NCBI GenBank assembly: GCA_009746045.1
Contig: RPFO01000156.1
Coordinates: forward strand, 3,833,591-3,897,590
Length of the DNA: 64,000 nt
Origin: Mesostigma viride
Lineage: Eukaryota; Streptophyta; Mesostigmatophyceae; Mesostigmatales; Mesostigmataceae
Direction of reading: 5' to 3'
Each line of letters starts with the position of its first letter. The first letter of the stretch is position 1. The notes beneath the pieces were generated by a model. That model was not told where the DNA came from, searched no databases, and saw only the letters and a list, made by a program, of their open reading frames with translations. Below, in pieces: positions 52,111 to 62,765 of this stretch. A program made the translations under genes and the position numbers.

Positions 52111-54726
52111 CTACTGCCAGTGTGAACTCCACTGAGCGGGGGGGAACTCCTCAGCCAGCAACCACACCCACCGCGGCACTTGCACCGCTAGAGCACGGTG
52201 CAGGCCCACGTAGTGGTCCACCGACTTGAACTGGCGCCAACGCCCGCGCTTCTGGATGTCTGGGAGTGAAACGCCCTGCAGGTAGTCGTACGTTGCCCCA
52301 CCATGTCGCATGGAGTAGGGCGGAAACATCCCCCGCAGGCCCAGAACATCCCACGCCGCGTGCCACCGACGAGAGAACTGGCTGTAGTTGAGGCTCCCAA
52401 ACAAGGGCTCCTCGGGCTCCCGCCCAGCGCACAGGCGCTCGAGCACGTACAGCGAGAGGGGTCCTGCACCACCACCGCCTGTGCACCCCCCTTGGCTGTC
52501 TTGGGATCCCGCAGAAGAAGCGCGCCCAGTCCCCGCTGCCCCAGGCGACGGTCGCCACGCAGTGCCACGTCCCCCACTCGGAGCTTGAAGGCCTCCCCGA
52601 TGCGCAGGTATTGCTGGAAAGTGATGACGCACACGGCTGCTGCCATGGGCGCCCCCTGCCAGCGGAGGATCTGCACCACCAGGTAGAGCAGCTCCCACGG
52701 CACCGGATTGGGGCTATGCGTTTGCACGCGTCGCTGCCACCCGTACAGGAGCCGGCGGGCCTCGCGCCACCCCTGCACTTGGCTGGGGTAGTACAGTTGC
52801 AGCCCACACAGCGCCCTCATGCACATGGAACGCCCTGCTCCCCCTCCATCCTCGTAGACAGACACGAGCCACTCGCAGAACACGCTCTCCGCTTCCTCCG
52901 GCGGTACAGCACCATAGGGCTCAGCCCACAGGAGGTACGCGATCACTGCGCGATGGTAGCTGCGCAGGGTCGCGGGCAGCACGGTGCTCTCCAGCAGTTC
53001 CTGCCGCCCTCCCGGACCCGGGTTACTCTCCACATCGCCATCGGCGGTAAGGTCCCGCACCCACCGGCCCCGGCTGGGCGCGTCAGCGGGGTTTCGCTCC
53101 GAGCGGATGTACACCCAGTGGTACCTGGTGTTGCTGGCACAGCCCAGGGCGGCAGCGCGGCGGCACCACGTGTTGAGGCGGTAAGATGATGACCGCCCCT
53201 TCACCACTGCGCCCACAACGGCGGTGTTATCCACCAGCCGTACGTGCCGTCGCCCCCACCGCGCCCGCGTGCGCAGCCCCCACTCCAGGCTCTGCACGGC
53301 TGCGCGCGCCTCTTTCTCATTGATGTGCGCCCCCGCGTCCCTCCACCGGTGTTTCACCGCCACACGCCAGCGGGCGGTCGCCACCGCCCGATGTTCCCTC
53401 TCCCCCGTTCGCTCCACACCGACCTCTTCCGACCCGACACACAGAGTCTTCCACCCCTTCATTTCGCGGCAGTTGGACAAAGCCTTCACGTCTGCCTCTG
53501 CCAGACGGGCGTACACCACACCGGAGCCCCGGCTCGACGCGTCACTGGCCACGACGGTGGTGTCCAGTGGCTGGTTGCGCTGCGCATGCACCAGGGGAGC
53601 CAGGCAGACAGCCGCCCAGAGCTCCCGGCGCACACTTGCCCAGAGTTGGAAGCGTCCTCCCTTGCGGAGGGCCAGCACTTGGTGGAGCATCCTGTAGGCG
53701 TGGAACCAGGTGCTTAGCAGACTCCTGCGCAGCAGCTGGATCCATACCCAGCGTCCCAGTAGGGAGGCCAACTCATGGTAGCTTGCTCGTCCCCGGGCCA
53801 GCACCGCCTCGGTGTCGTGGACCAGGAGGGCCAGTCGCTTCGCCGACGGCCACAAGCTCCCATCTTGGTGAAACTCGATGCCCAGGATCTCACAGCTTGA
53901 CCTCCCGCGCCCGCTCGACCTTTTTCTCATTCACCACCAGGCCAGCTGGCGCGTAGCACTCGGTGCATGCGCGGTCCAGCAGCGCGTTCGCCTCCGCTGC
54001 GCTGCGCGCGTGTGTGGTGCCCAGGTCGTCGATCATGACCAACTGCGCCGGCCGAGGAGGGTCCTCGGGCAGCAGCTGCCAGTCAAGTTCGGCGGCCCCC
54101 ACCAACTCCATCCACTCCCGTCCTCCCTCACGCACTGTGCGCACCCCGAGCTGATGCATCGGGACGCTCACACTCAGCCCGGGGTTCAGCTTCCCCGGCC
54201 CGAACAGGGTCTGCATGTGCGCCACCTGCGCCAGCAGGACCGAGTGAGACCACCCCATCACCAGAACACGGAACCTGGGATAGAGCCGGCGGCGCTCCCC
54301 GGGCTGGCCGACCTCGTCCGACCAGACTGGGGGCAGCGCGAACCACTCCCGCCACTCCGTTGGCACGGAGAAGCGGTAGTAGTACGTCTCCAGGTCCGTT
54401 TTGCTCGAGTAGCTGGGCGCGCCCCCTGCCATCTCGGCCACCGCCCCCACATCTGGCAGGTAACAGCCGCCAGGGGTGAGGAACTTGTCGTTGCTCTGCA
54501 CCATGTTGCAGATGAGTCGCTGGCGCTGGGCTGACGGGTCCACCACCCCTGGATCGCGCTTGGGCACGCCGAACAGGCCGTTGGTGACCGGGGGCTCCTC
54601 CTCGCTGTACTCTGTCATCCCGGTCTCCGCCAGCCGCACGCTCAGGCGCGCGTACTCTGTGTCGCTCGCACAGCCATGCGTCACTCGCCGTCGACGCCCT
54701 GGCTGCACTACCTCCTCCTCCCTCAA
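52111..54726 (-). pseudogene. RT, RNase H, 2A and recombinase of B-5, frame-broken
   Basis: Two main open parts: RT motifs A-C from 54726 to about 53900 (SSKTDLETYYYRF, MGWSHSV, MIDDLGTTH), and thumb-RNase H-2A-recombinase from about 53895 to 52460. Two bases are lost at 53890-53905 and one G near 52460, after which the recombinase catalytic end continues in another frame (to 52111, SMRHGGATYDYL, KSVDHYVGL). The G loss is shared with B-3. The 2A motif stays in frame with RNase H. Confidence 0.87.
53013..53039 (-). other. 2A-type motif (B-5)
   Basis: GDVESNPGP, same codons as the other B copies. Confidence 0.8.
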
Positions 54727-54734
54727 AATATTTT

Positions 54735-55248
54735 TTATGTTGCCATATACCTCCCTCCACTGGGGGGGAGGCAGTCCATCAGCGGCACGCTGCCCGCCAC
54801 TCCGCCCGCGGGCAGCGCAAGTCTCTCTGGGACAATCATTTCATATTGCCCGTCGGGCCCATAGGGCCCAGACTCAACGTCATGCACCAGGTCCTCTGCC
54901 GCTACGGCTCTCAGCCGGCGCTCATGGACCTGGGCGGCAATCTCCAGCCCTTGTAGGGCCGCCTGCTGGGCAGCGGTGCAGGGAGCCGTTGCCGTCGCCC
55001 CGCTAGTGCCGCGCCCTGGGGGCCCGCCGGCAGGCGTGGCCATTGCTGGCCCCGCCCCACACCCGGCCGCCCCCACAGGCGGTTCCCGTGTCCCCCCCAC
55101 ATCCAGTTCAGGCCTTCCACGAGCCGGACCATGAGCAGCAAGCGTGCCCGCCGCCGCGTGGCTCGCTGCAGCCTGCGTCGTGAGCGCAGGCGGGACCGGT
55201 CGAGGGGCTGGACGGCCGGAACTGGGAGGGGGAACACGCCGCGCCCCC
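54735..55248 (-). pseudogene. pol N-terminal extension of B-5
   Basis: Overlaps the gag end in the -1 frame (FPLPVPAVQPLDRSRLRSRRRL). It then shifts at the C-run near 55095, continues as AAQQAALQGLEIAAQVHERRL, and breaks again in the G-run near 54764 (reads LPPSGGRYMAT and stops). The same breaks are in B-3, whereas B-2 and B-4 read through as LPPQWREVYGNI. Confidence 0.75.
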
Positions 55249-55883
55249 TCACTTCTGCTTGTTGCTGGCGGAGGAGGAGGCCACCGCCCCCCCATCCACC
55301 TTGGCCAGCACCGCCGCGCTGACCCGCGCGTCGTGCTCCTTCTTGGCGGCCTTGAGAGCCCGTCGCGCCGCCCTCGTCCGCTGGCTGCCGCTCTCCACCA
55401 CCGGCAGCACGAAGGCGGCCTGGGCGACCCACGCGCCCTGGCCCCGCTCGCTCTCCACCACCATGAGTGACTCCACGATGCGTGCAAAGTACTCCATGCA
55501 CGCGAGCTCGGTCACCGCCGTGACTCCCAGCTCCTTCACCGCCACGTCCAGGGCGTGGCACAGGTTGACCGCGATGTCCATGCGCTCGCGACTCTGCCAC
55601 CCGCTGGTCTGGCCTGGCCCACGGATGAACATGGGCTTCAGGCCCTCCAGCCGGGCCCGCAGACTGCCCCCGTACCGGTCCTTGGCCGTTTGCAGGTACT
55701 CGGGCAGCACCCGCAGCTTGTACCGGTAGTCCTCCACCTCCCAAGGGATGCTGGTGGCAGTCCCCGGCAGGGCGACCCCCTTGGTCATGGGCACAGCCAA
55801 CACCTGGCCGCTCGCTGGGTCGGCGCGACCCGGTAGGCGGTCCCTGCGGCGCCGGCTGCTGCTGCGCCGGCCCGAGTCGCTGC

Positions 55884-55934
<51 letters not shown>

Positions 55935-57161
55935 AACGGCACGTGCGATGGCGGCACTTGGGACACTTGGCTGTCTTGGCTCGCGCCGGTGCTGGGGCCA
56001 CTGGTTTGGCCCCGGGCAGGATTGTCCCACCCCCCCGCGCCCCTTGCTGGGCCGCTGGGTGTGAGCTGTGCAAGGGATACCCCTCTGCAGGCTCCTCGTC
56101 CCCCGCCACGGACGCGGGGGCCGTCACCCATCCCCCCTGGCCGCCCGGGGCTCTTCCCCAGTGCCTGGGCCTCCAGCCCCCGGCCACCCGGCTCCCCAGT
56201 ACCCCGGGGGGGAGCAGGCACCCAGTAACCGCCCCCTGGCACTGCTCCTTCCCCTGCCCCACTGGTGTACCCCCATGGAGGGGCTACCCCCGTGGCGTGC
56301 AGGCCACCAGCCCACAGTGGGGCTATCCCGGGGTGGGTTTGAGGGGTGTGCCCACCCGGCACTCGCAGTGCAGGGCCCAATGGGGGGTGCCCTCCTCCCT
56401 GCAAGCCGGCAGGGCCCCCCCCACCCCCCCCGCACCCATCACCCCCTGTCCACCCATGACGGCGCCCATGCGGGCCATCATGGAGGGGTCCATGGCCAAC
56501 AGGTGGGCCCCCGCAGCCCCTCCCTTGCCACCGCTGCGCCCCCCCCCACAGTTGGGGCCGTGCCCCCTACCCCCTTTCCCCTGGCCCCTCCAGCCACCAG
56601 GGGGGTGCCTCCCACCACCTTCCCTCGCCCAGCAAATGGCGTGGCACCTCTGCCAACAGTCTCCCCACCCCCTGGGAGACCTGTGCCAGTCTCCTGAGCC
56701 GATCCTAGGGCTTCTATGCTCATGTTGCCCATGGTTGCCGCAATTTTTGCCAAATCATTGGAAAAATTCGCAGCTTGAGGCGCCCCATCATTCTGCTCAT
56801 CTCCAGAGGCCCCAGACATGTCCCCCAACATATCTTCGGCCTCCTCAGAGCCTACGAAGCCCTCCTCGGCCCCCATTTCGGCCAGGAACCCCTCTGGCAG
56901 TTTGTGCTCCAAGGAAAACGCGATATTCTTTCCCAGTTGTGCTGGCTCGCTGCTAGCTTCTATTTCATATCCCACACTCACCAAATACCGTCCTAGTGAG
57001 TCTAAGGGACTTTTTGAAGAAGCTGCAAGTCTTGCCTTGTAGGCAGGACCGAGGGAACCCACTATCAAAGTGGCCAACGAAGTGCTATCCTTATTTGCTG
57101 CAAAATAAAGATTTCGTGCAGTTTGCGCGAAACCTCTCGGAATGGGCTCATTCGACCCCAT
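55249..57161 (-). pseudogene. gag of B-5, frame-broken
   Basis: ATG at 57161 (MGSNEPIPRGF). Same order as in B-3: N-terminal domain, acidic stretch, Gly-rich middle, CPKCRHRTCRC, poly-Ser (CTG repeats 55880-55935, here uninterrupted), RS/Arg stretch, and C-terminal module, ending SNKQK at 55249. Frame changes lie in the C-run near 56540 and in the G/C-runs near 56200-56420. Confidence 0.76.
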
Positions 57162-57254
57162 TTTTTGCTGCAAAATCACTTAATATGACGTGGAAATTAT
57201 CGAGCTTTAAAGAGCGCAAAAAGAACGAGTGATTTTGACCAAGAAACGGCAAAG

Positions 57255-57729
57255 AAAACTGATAAAGCATGCGCCGCCATGTCTTCCTCAATAAATTGGC
57301 TGCATTGCATGCGCACGGTGACGGATGCAAGTCCGGTACAGTACTGGCGCGGCGCCCAGGTGCCACTGAACAGTTGTACTACAAAGAACCCATTTGTACT
57401 GATTCTTTCGACATTGTACTACGTTTAGTCACTGTCTACTTCAACCCAGGTGGTCATACCACCTCCTAGGCAGGTTGTGCTACACCTGAACGAATCTTTA
57501 CTAGCCTGAGCTAGTTTGAACTAGTTTGAAGTAGATTGTACTACCCTGTAGTACCAATGAAGTACTTTGAACTACATCCAAGTACTTGGAAACAGTCCAG
57601 AGGTCATTTGCAGGGACTTTCACCCTTTCCAGGAGCATTTCTTGCAGATCAGCCATGAGGCAGCGGCACCGACTCGCACTCCGCTCCCCTTAGTCGCAAA
57701 TCAGGGAATCCAGATCGTAAGATCAACCA
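57255..57729 (-). repeat. A1 repeat of B-5
   Basis: 475 bp. The terminus TGGTTGATC (complement) is at 57729, directly beside B-4 pol sequence. Confidence 0.92.
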
Positions 57730-59069
57730 AGCCACTCGCAGAACACGCTCTCCGCTTCCTCCGGCGGTACAGCACCATAGGGCTCAGCCCACAGGAGGTA
57801 CGCGATCACTGCGCGATGGTAGCTGCGCAGGGTCGCGGTCAGCACGGTGCTCTCCAGCAGTTCCTGCCGCCCTCCCGGACCCGGGTTACTCTCCACATCG
57901 CCATCGGCGGTAAGGTCCCGCACCCACCGGCCCCGGCTGGGCGCGTCCGCGGGGTTTCGCTCCGAGCGGATGTACACCCAGTGGTACCTGGTGTTGCTGG
58001 CACAGCCCAGGGCGGCAGCGCGGCGGCACCACGTGTTGAGGCGGTAAGATGATGACCGCCCCTTCACCACTGCGCCCACAACGGCGGTGTTATCCACCAG
58101 CCGTACGTGCCGTCGCCCCCACCGCGCCCGCGTGCGCAGCCCCCACTCCAGGCTCTGCACGGCTGCGCGCGCCTCTTTCTCATTGATGTGCGCCCCCGCG
58201 TCCCTCCACCGGTGTTTCACCGCCACACGCCAGCGGGCGGTCGCCACCGCCTGATGTTCCCTCTCCCCCGTTCGCTCCACACCGACCTCTTCCGACCCGA
58301 CACACAAAGTCTTCCACCCCTTCATTTCGCGGCAGTTGGACAAAGCCTTCACGTCTGCCTCTGCCAGACGGGCGTACACCACACCGGAGCCCCGGCTCGA
58401 CGCGTCACTGGCCACGACGGTGGTGTCCAGTGGCTGGTTGCGCTGCGCATGCACCAGGGGAGCCAGGCAGACAGCCGCCCAGAGCTCCCGGCGCACACTT
58501 GCCCAGAGTTGGAAGCGTCCTCCCTTGCGGAGGGCCAGCACTTGGTGGAGCATCCTGTAGGCGTGGAACCAGGTGCTTAGCAGACTCCTGCGCAGCAGCT
58601 GGATCCATACCCAGCGTCCCAGTAGGGAGGCCAACTCATGGTAGTATGCACGTCCCCGGGCCAGCACCGCCTCGGTGTCGTGGACCAGGAGGGCCAGTCG
58701 CTTCGCCGACGGCCACAAGCTCCCATCTTGGTGAAACTCGATGCCCAGGATCTCCACAGCTTGACCTTCCCGCGCCCGCTCGACCTTTTTCTCATTCACC
58801 ACCAGGCCAGCTGGCGCATAGCACTCGGTGCATGCGCGGTCCAGCAGCACGCTCGCCTCCGCTGCGCTGCGCGCGTGTGTGGTGCCCAGGTCGTCGATCA
58901 TGACCAACTGCGCCGGCCGAGGAGGGTCCTCGGGCAGCAGCTGCCAGTCAAGTTCGGCGGCCCCCACCAACTCCATCCACTCCCGTCCTCCCTCACGCAC
59001 TGTGCGCACCCCGAGCTGATGCATCGGGACGCTCACACTCAGCCCGGGATTCAGCTTCCCCGGCCCGAA
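57730..59069 (-). pseudogene. RT motif C, RNase H and 2A of B-4, interrupted on both sides
   Basis: Open over its whole length: GPGKLNPGLSVSVPMHQLG, LVMIDDLGTTHARS, GLVVNEKKVERA, RNase H with VVASDASSRGSGVVY, HINEKEARAAVQ, RHVRLVDNTAVVG, SERNPADAPSRG, GDVESNPGP, and the start of the recombinase ending ESVFCEWL at 57730. Upstream it joins in frame with 59551 once the 481-bp insert is removed, and downstream with 50944 once B-5 is removed. The B-4 pol is therefore the least damaged of the window from the RT onward. Confidence 0.9.
57876..57902 (-). other. 2A-type motif (B-4)
   Basis: GDVESNPGP in the copy whose RT-RNase H-recombinase frame is otherwise unbroken apart from the two insertions. 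Confidence 0.82.
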
Positions 59070-59550
59070 TGGTTGATCTTACGATCTGGATTCCCTGATT
59101 TGCGACTAAGGGGAGCGGAGTGCGAGTCGGTGCCGCTGCCTCATGGCTGATCTGCGAGAAATGCTCCTAGAAAGGGTGAAAGTCCCTGCAAATGACCACT
59201 GGACTGTTTCCAAGTACTTGGATGTAGTTCAAAGTACTTCATTGGTACTACAGGGTAGTACAATCTACTTCAAACTAGTTCAAACTAGCTCAGGCTAGTA
59301 AAGATTCGTTCAGGTGTAGCACAACCTGCCTAGGAGGTGGTATGACCACCTGGGTTGAAGTAGACAGTGACTAAACGTAGTACAATGTCGAAAGAATCAG
59401 TACAAGTGGGTTCTTTGTAGTACAACTGGTCAGTGGCACCTGGGCGCCGCGCCAGTACTGTACCGGACTTGCATTCGTCATCGTGCGCATGCAATGCAGC
59501 CAATTTATTGAGGAAGACATGGCGGCGCATGCTTTATCAGTTTAGGAGGA
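59070..59550 (+). mobile_element. 481-bp mini-element: A1 repeat with both termini
   Basis: Starts TGGTTGATC, contains one nearly complete B-family A repeat up to TTATCAGTTT, then AGGAGGA, which resembles the last bases (CAGAGGA) of the normal terminus. Host RT sequence (CCGGCCCGAA/CAGGGTCTGC) closes with no loss, no duplication and in frame. It behaves like a minimal non-autonomous derivative mobilised by the recombinase, or a solo repeat left by recombination. Confidence 0.8.
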
Positions 59551-61229
59551 CAGGGTCTGCATGTGCGCCACCTGCGCCAGCAGGACCGAGTGAGACCACC
59601 CCATCACCAGAACACGGAACCTGGGATAGAGCCGGCGGCGCTCCCCGGGCTGGCCGACCTCGTCCGACCAGACTGGGGGCAGCGCGAACCACTTCCGCCA
59701 CTCCGTTGGCACGGAGAAGCGGTAGTAGTACGTCTCCAGGTCCGTTTTGCTCGAGTAGCTGGGCGCGCCCCCTGCCATCTCGGCCACCGCCCCCACATCT
59801 GGCAGGTAACAGCCGCCAGGGGTGAGGAACTTGTCGTTGCTCTGCACCATGTTGCAGATGAGTCGCTGGCGCTGGGCTGACGGGTCCACCACCCCTGGAT
59901 CGCGCTTGGGCACGCCGAACAGGCCGTTGGTGACCGGGGGCTCCTCCTCGCTGTACTCTGTCATCCCGGTCTCCGCCAGCCGCACGCTCAGGCGCGCGTA
60001 CTCTGTGTCGCTCGCACAGCCATGCGTCACTCGCCTTCGACGCCCTGGCTGCACTACCTCCTCCTCCCTCAAAATATTTTTTATGTTGCCATATACCTCC
60101 CTCCACTGGGGGGGGAGGCAGTCCATCAGCGGCACGCTGCCCGCCACTCCGCCTGCGGGCAGCGCAAGTCTCTCCGGGGCAATTATTTCATATTGCCCGT
60201 CGGGCCCATAGGGCCCAGACTCAACGTCATGCACCAGGTCCTCTGCCGCTACGGCTCTCAGCCGGCGCTCATGGACCTGGGCGGCAATCTCCAGCCCTTG
60301 TAGGGCCGCCTGCTGGGCAGCGGTGCAGGGAGCCGTTGCCGTCGCCCTGTAGTGCCGCGCCCTGGGGGCCCGCCGGCAGGCGTGGCCATTGCTGGCCCCG
60401 CCCCACACCCGGCCGCCCCCACAGGCGGTTCCCGTGTCCCCCCCCACATCCAGTTCAGGCCTTCCACGAGCCGGACCATGAGCAGCAAGCGCGCCCGCCG
60501 CCGCGTGGCTCGCTGCAGCCTGCGTCGTGAGCGCAGGCGGGACCGGTCGAGGGGCTGGACGGCCGGAACTGGGAGGGGGAACACGCCGCGCCCCCTCACT
60601 TCTGCTTGTTGCTGGCGGAGGAGGAGGCCACCGCCCCCCATCCACCTTGGCCAGCACCGCCGCGCTGACCCGCGCGTCGTGCTCCTTCTTGGCGGCCTTG
60701 AGAGCCCGTCGCGCCGCCCTTGTCCGCTGGCTGCCGCTCTCCACCACCGGCAGCACGAAGGCGGCCTGGGCGACCCACGCGCCCTGGCCCCGCTCGCTCT
60801 CCACCACCATGAGTGACTCCACGATGCGTGCAAAGTACTCCATGCACGCGAGCTCGGTCACCGCCGTGACTCCCAGCTCCTTCACCGCCACGTCCAGGGC
60901 GTGGCACAGGTTGACCGCGATGTCCATGCGCTCGCGACTCTGCCACCCGCTGGTCTGGCCTGGCCCACGGATGAACATGGGCTTCAGGCCCTCCAGCCGG
61001 GCCCGCAGACTGCCCCCGTACCGGTCCTTGGCCGTTTGCAGGTACTCGGGCAGCACCCGCAGCTTGTACCGGTAGTCCTCCACCTCCCAAGGGATGCTGG
61101 TGGCAGTCCCCGGCAGGGCGACCCCCTTGGTCATGGGCACAGCCAACACCTGGCCGCTCGCTGGGTCGGCGCGACCCGGTAGGCGGTCCCTGCGGCGCCG
61201 GCTGCTGCTGCGCCGGCCCGAGTCGCTGC

Positions 61230-61268
<39 letters not shown>

Positions 61269-61335
61269 AACGGCACGTGCGATGGCGGCACTTGGGACAC
61301 TTGGCTGCCTTGGCTCGCGCCGGTGCTGGGGCCAC
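59551..61335 (-). pseudogene. gag C-terminal half fused to pol N-terminus and RT (B-4)
   Basis: A single open frame of 595 codons: cysteine cluster CPKCRHRTCRC, poly-Ser (61230-61268), Arg stretch, the gag C-terminal module, then, through one-base losses near 60636 and 60345, straight into the pol extension and RT motifs A (KTDLETYYYRF) and B (VLVMGWSHSV). Between the two losses the residues are out of the normal frame. In all other copies gag ends in SNKQK and pol is in the -1 frame, so this fusion is secondary. The copy is cut at 61335. Confidence 0.85.
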
Positions 61336-61927
61336 CCTAAGCTCGTCTGGATTTGTACTAGAACACGCAATTTGTAGTTCATTTTGAAAAGTTGTATTTT
61401 ATTGAATTTAAAGTTTCCACTAAAGTCTCTGAGGAAGGGGAAGTTTATAGGACCCGTGACACCGTGACATCGTGACACCGTGACACCGTGACACCTCAAA
61501 ATGCATATAAACACACATCTTTGCATGTATGCAGTGATTATTAATGGGGATGATGTATTCAATGGGTCATTGCAAGTTTTACCTATGCTTCTGACACCGT
61601 GACACCGTGACACCGTGACACCGTGACACCGAGACACCGTGACACCGCAAATACCACGTATACACCTTCATAATAATCCTAGTAGAGACATTCATTTCTC
61701 CATACATCTCGGTCATCTCACCATATATCGTCTCATGTTGATGTATTCTTGTTGTGCGTGTAGGTACCTTGCCGGTCATGACAAGTTCAGCCATTCCTCG
61801 TTTATGCGGTCCAACGTCGCTTCAATTGGGCATGTGATTAATATCTGGTAACAACTTATATATGTTGGCACGCCATGCGTCCAGGAATAGTTGTCTCACT
61901 TAATATGCATGCAAGCAACCATCAAAA
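61336..61927. other. Spacer with GTGACACC arrays
   Basis: AT-rich sequence without a gene, holding two clusters of the 8-mer described separately. Confidence 0.55.
61455..61660. repeat. GTGACACC 8-bp repeat clusters
   Basis: Cluster 1 at 61455-61495 (about five units, one with ATC) and cluster 2 at 61592-61650 (about seven units, one GAGACACC). Inverted-orientation copies occur at 62538-62630. Confidence 0.85.
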
Positions 61928-62332
61928 TCACTTTGTCATTAAATCACTTGCCGGGATTTCAGTTTCTCGCTGGCCGGCCTGAAAAAGCTGGTTCTTTATA
62001 AACTCTTTCCGATCCGCAGGCTTCTTAGACCACATGTCGGTCCTCATCGTCCTGAGCTCCTCGAAATGCACGCTTCTCAAACAATGGCGGCCACAACCAC
62101 AGTCCCAGTCCCTGCAAAGTGCCGCAGCCAAGGACGAATCCTGGGTGCATTTCGCCAACACGGCGGCTGCAGATAACCGGACCCCGCGCCTCGCCATCAT
62201 ATTGAACACGACGACGCCCAGGAGTAATAGCAAGAAGAACATTCCCAAAACCTGCCAACCCAGCGCCCCCGCACTGGGCTCCATGAAAACGCCGGGTCTC
62301 GCCATGGCTATGTCATCTGGGCAATGTTGCAA
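61928..62332 (-). CDS. Diverged first-exon fragment of an E1a-type gene
   Basis: 134 codons, M at 62332 (MARPGVF at 62305 is an alternative start). It matches the N-terminus of E1a in plan and partly in sequence: a hydrophobic segment (WQVLGMFFLLLLLGVVVF), then a CGCGRHC cluster against CKCGHEC, then DRKEFIKNQLFQAGQ against DRKAAIKQQLHQGG. It stops at 61928, before the region corresponding to the DUF7869-like domain. It may be a truncated relic or an exon whose donor I cannot fix (a GCAAGT lies at about 61951). Upstream are inverted GGTGTC repeats instead of the E1 palindrome. Confidence 0.6.
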   Translation of the reverse strand: MQHCPDDIAMARPGVFMEPSAGALGWQVLGMFFLLLLLGVVVFNMMARRGVRLSAAAVLAKCTQDSSLAAALCRDWDCGCGRHCLRSVHFEELRTMRTDMWSKKPADRKEFIKNQLFQAGQRETEIPASDLMTK

Positions 62333-62537
62333 ACATCATTTGTCCCCCCCCCCTCCCCATCTATTTCTACGTTGGCAGATGGCAAACGTAGATCCCCACG
62401 CCATGTGTGGGGGGGAATAAAACATGGCAGACCGGGATGTCACGCCAGCCCGGTCTGCCCGAGTTGTTTAGCCCATGTTACCTCATTTGGCAGCGATCAC
62501 CATCGCTGCCGCTCTCGTGAATTCGGGGTGAAAGCGC
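62333..62537. other. Spacer upstream of the exon fragment
   Basis: Includes a poly-C run (about 62343-62352) and CATGTGTGGGGGGG. No gene recognised. Confidence 0.4.
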
Positions 62538-62630
62538 ACGGTGTCACGGTGTCTCAACATGTTTGTAGTTGGTGTCTCGGTGTCTCAGAAACTCGTGGTC
62601 CGCATTGAGTGGGTGTCACGGTGTCTCGAC
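62538..62630. repeat. GGTGTCAC / GGTGTCTC repeats, inverted to those at 61455-61660
   Basis: Several GGTGTCACGGTGTCTC-type words, the complement of the downstream arrays, so the exon fragment is bracketed by inverted arrays about 0.9 kb apart. Confidence 0.75.
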
Positions 62631-62679
62631 ATCTGATTGGCCCGGTTCAGATTCGCCCCAAATTAAAAAAAAAAAGAGA

Positions 62680-62765
62680 AAATTGCAGATTAGTAAAGTT
62701 GGGGCCCGGTAATTGCAGATTAGTTTCACGAATTGCAGACAGGTGTTTTTTATTGCAGATCAGTC
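62680..62765. repeat. ATTGCAGA repeated word
   Basis: ATTGCAGA occurs four times in about 80 bp (about 62683, 62712, 62732, 62753), three of them followed by TTAGT or TCAGT. Function unknown. Confidence 0.6.

Larger units (their letters stand above)
50945..57729 (-). mobile_element. Full-length B-family copy B-5, nested in B-4
   Basis: 6785 bp with both termini complete (TGGTTGATC at 57729, GCACAGAGGA at 50945). Host sequence ACACG/AGCCACTCG closes without any duplication. A1 at 57255-57729, B1 at 51622-51775, A2 at 51148-51621, B2 at 50945-51096. Self-insertion of the same family in the same orientation. Its coding frames carry lesions in gag, RT and recombinase. Confidence 0.93.
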
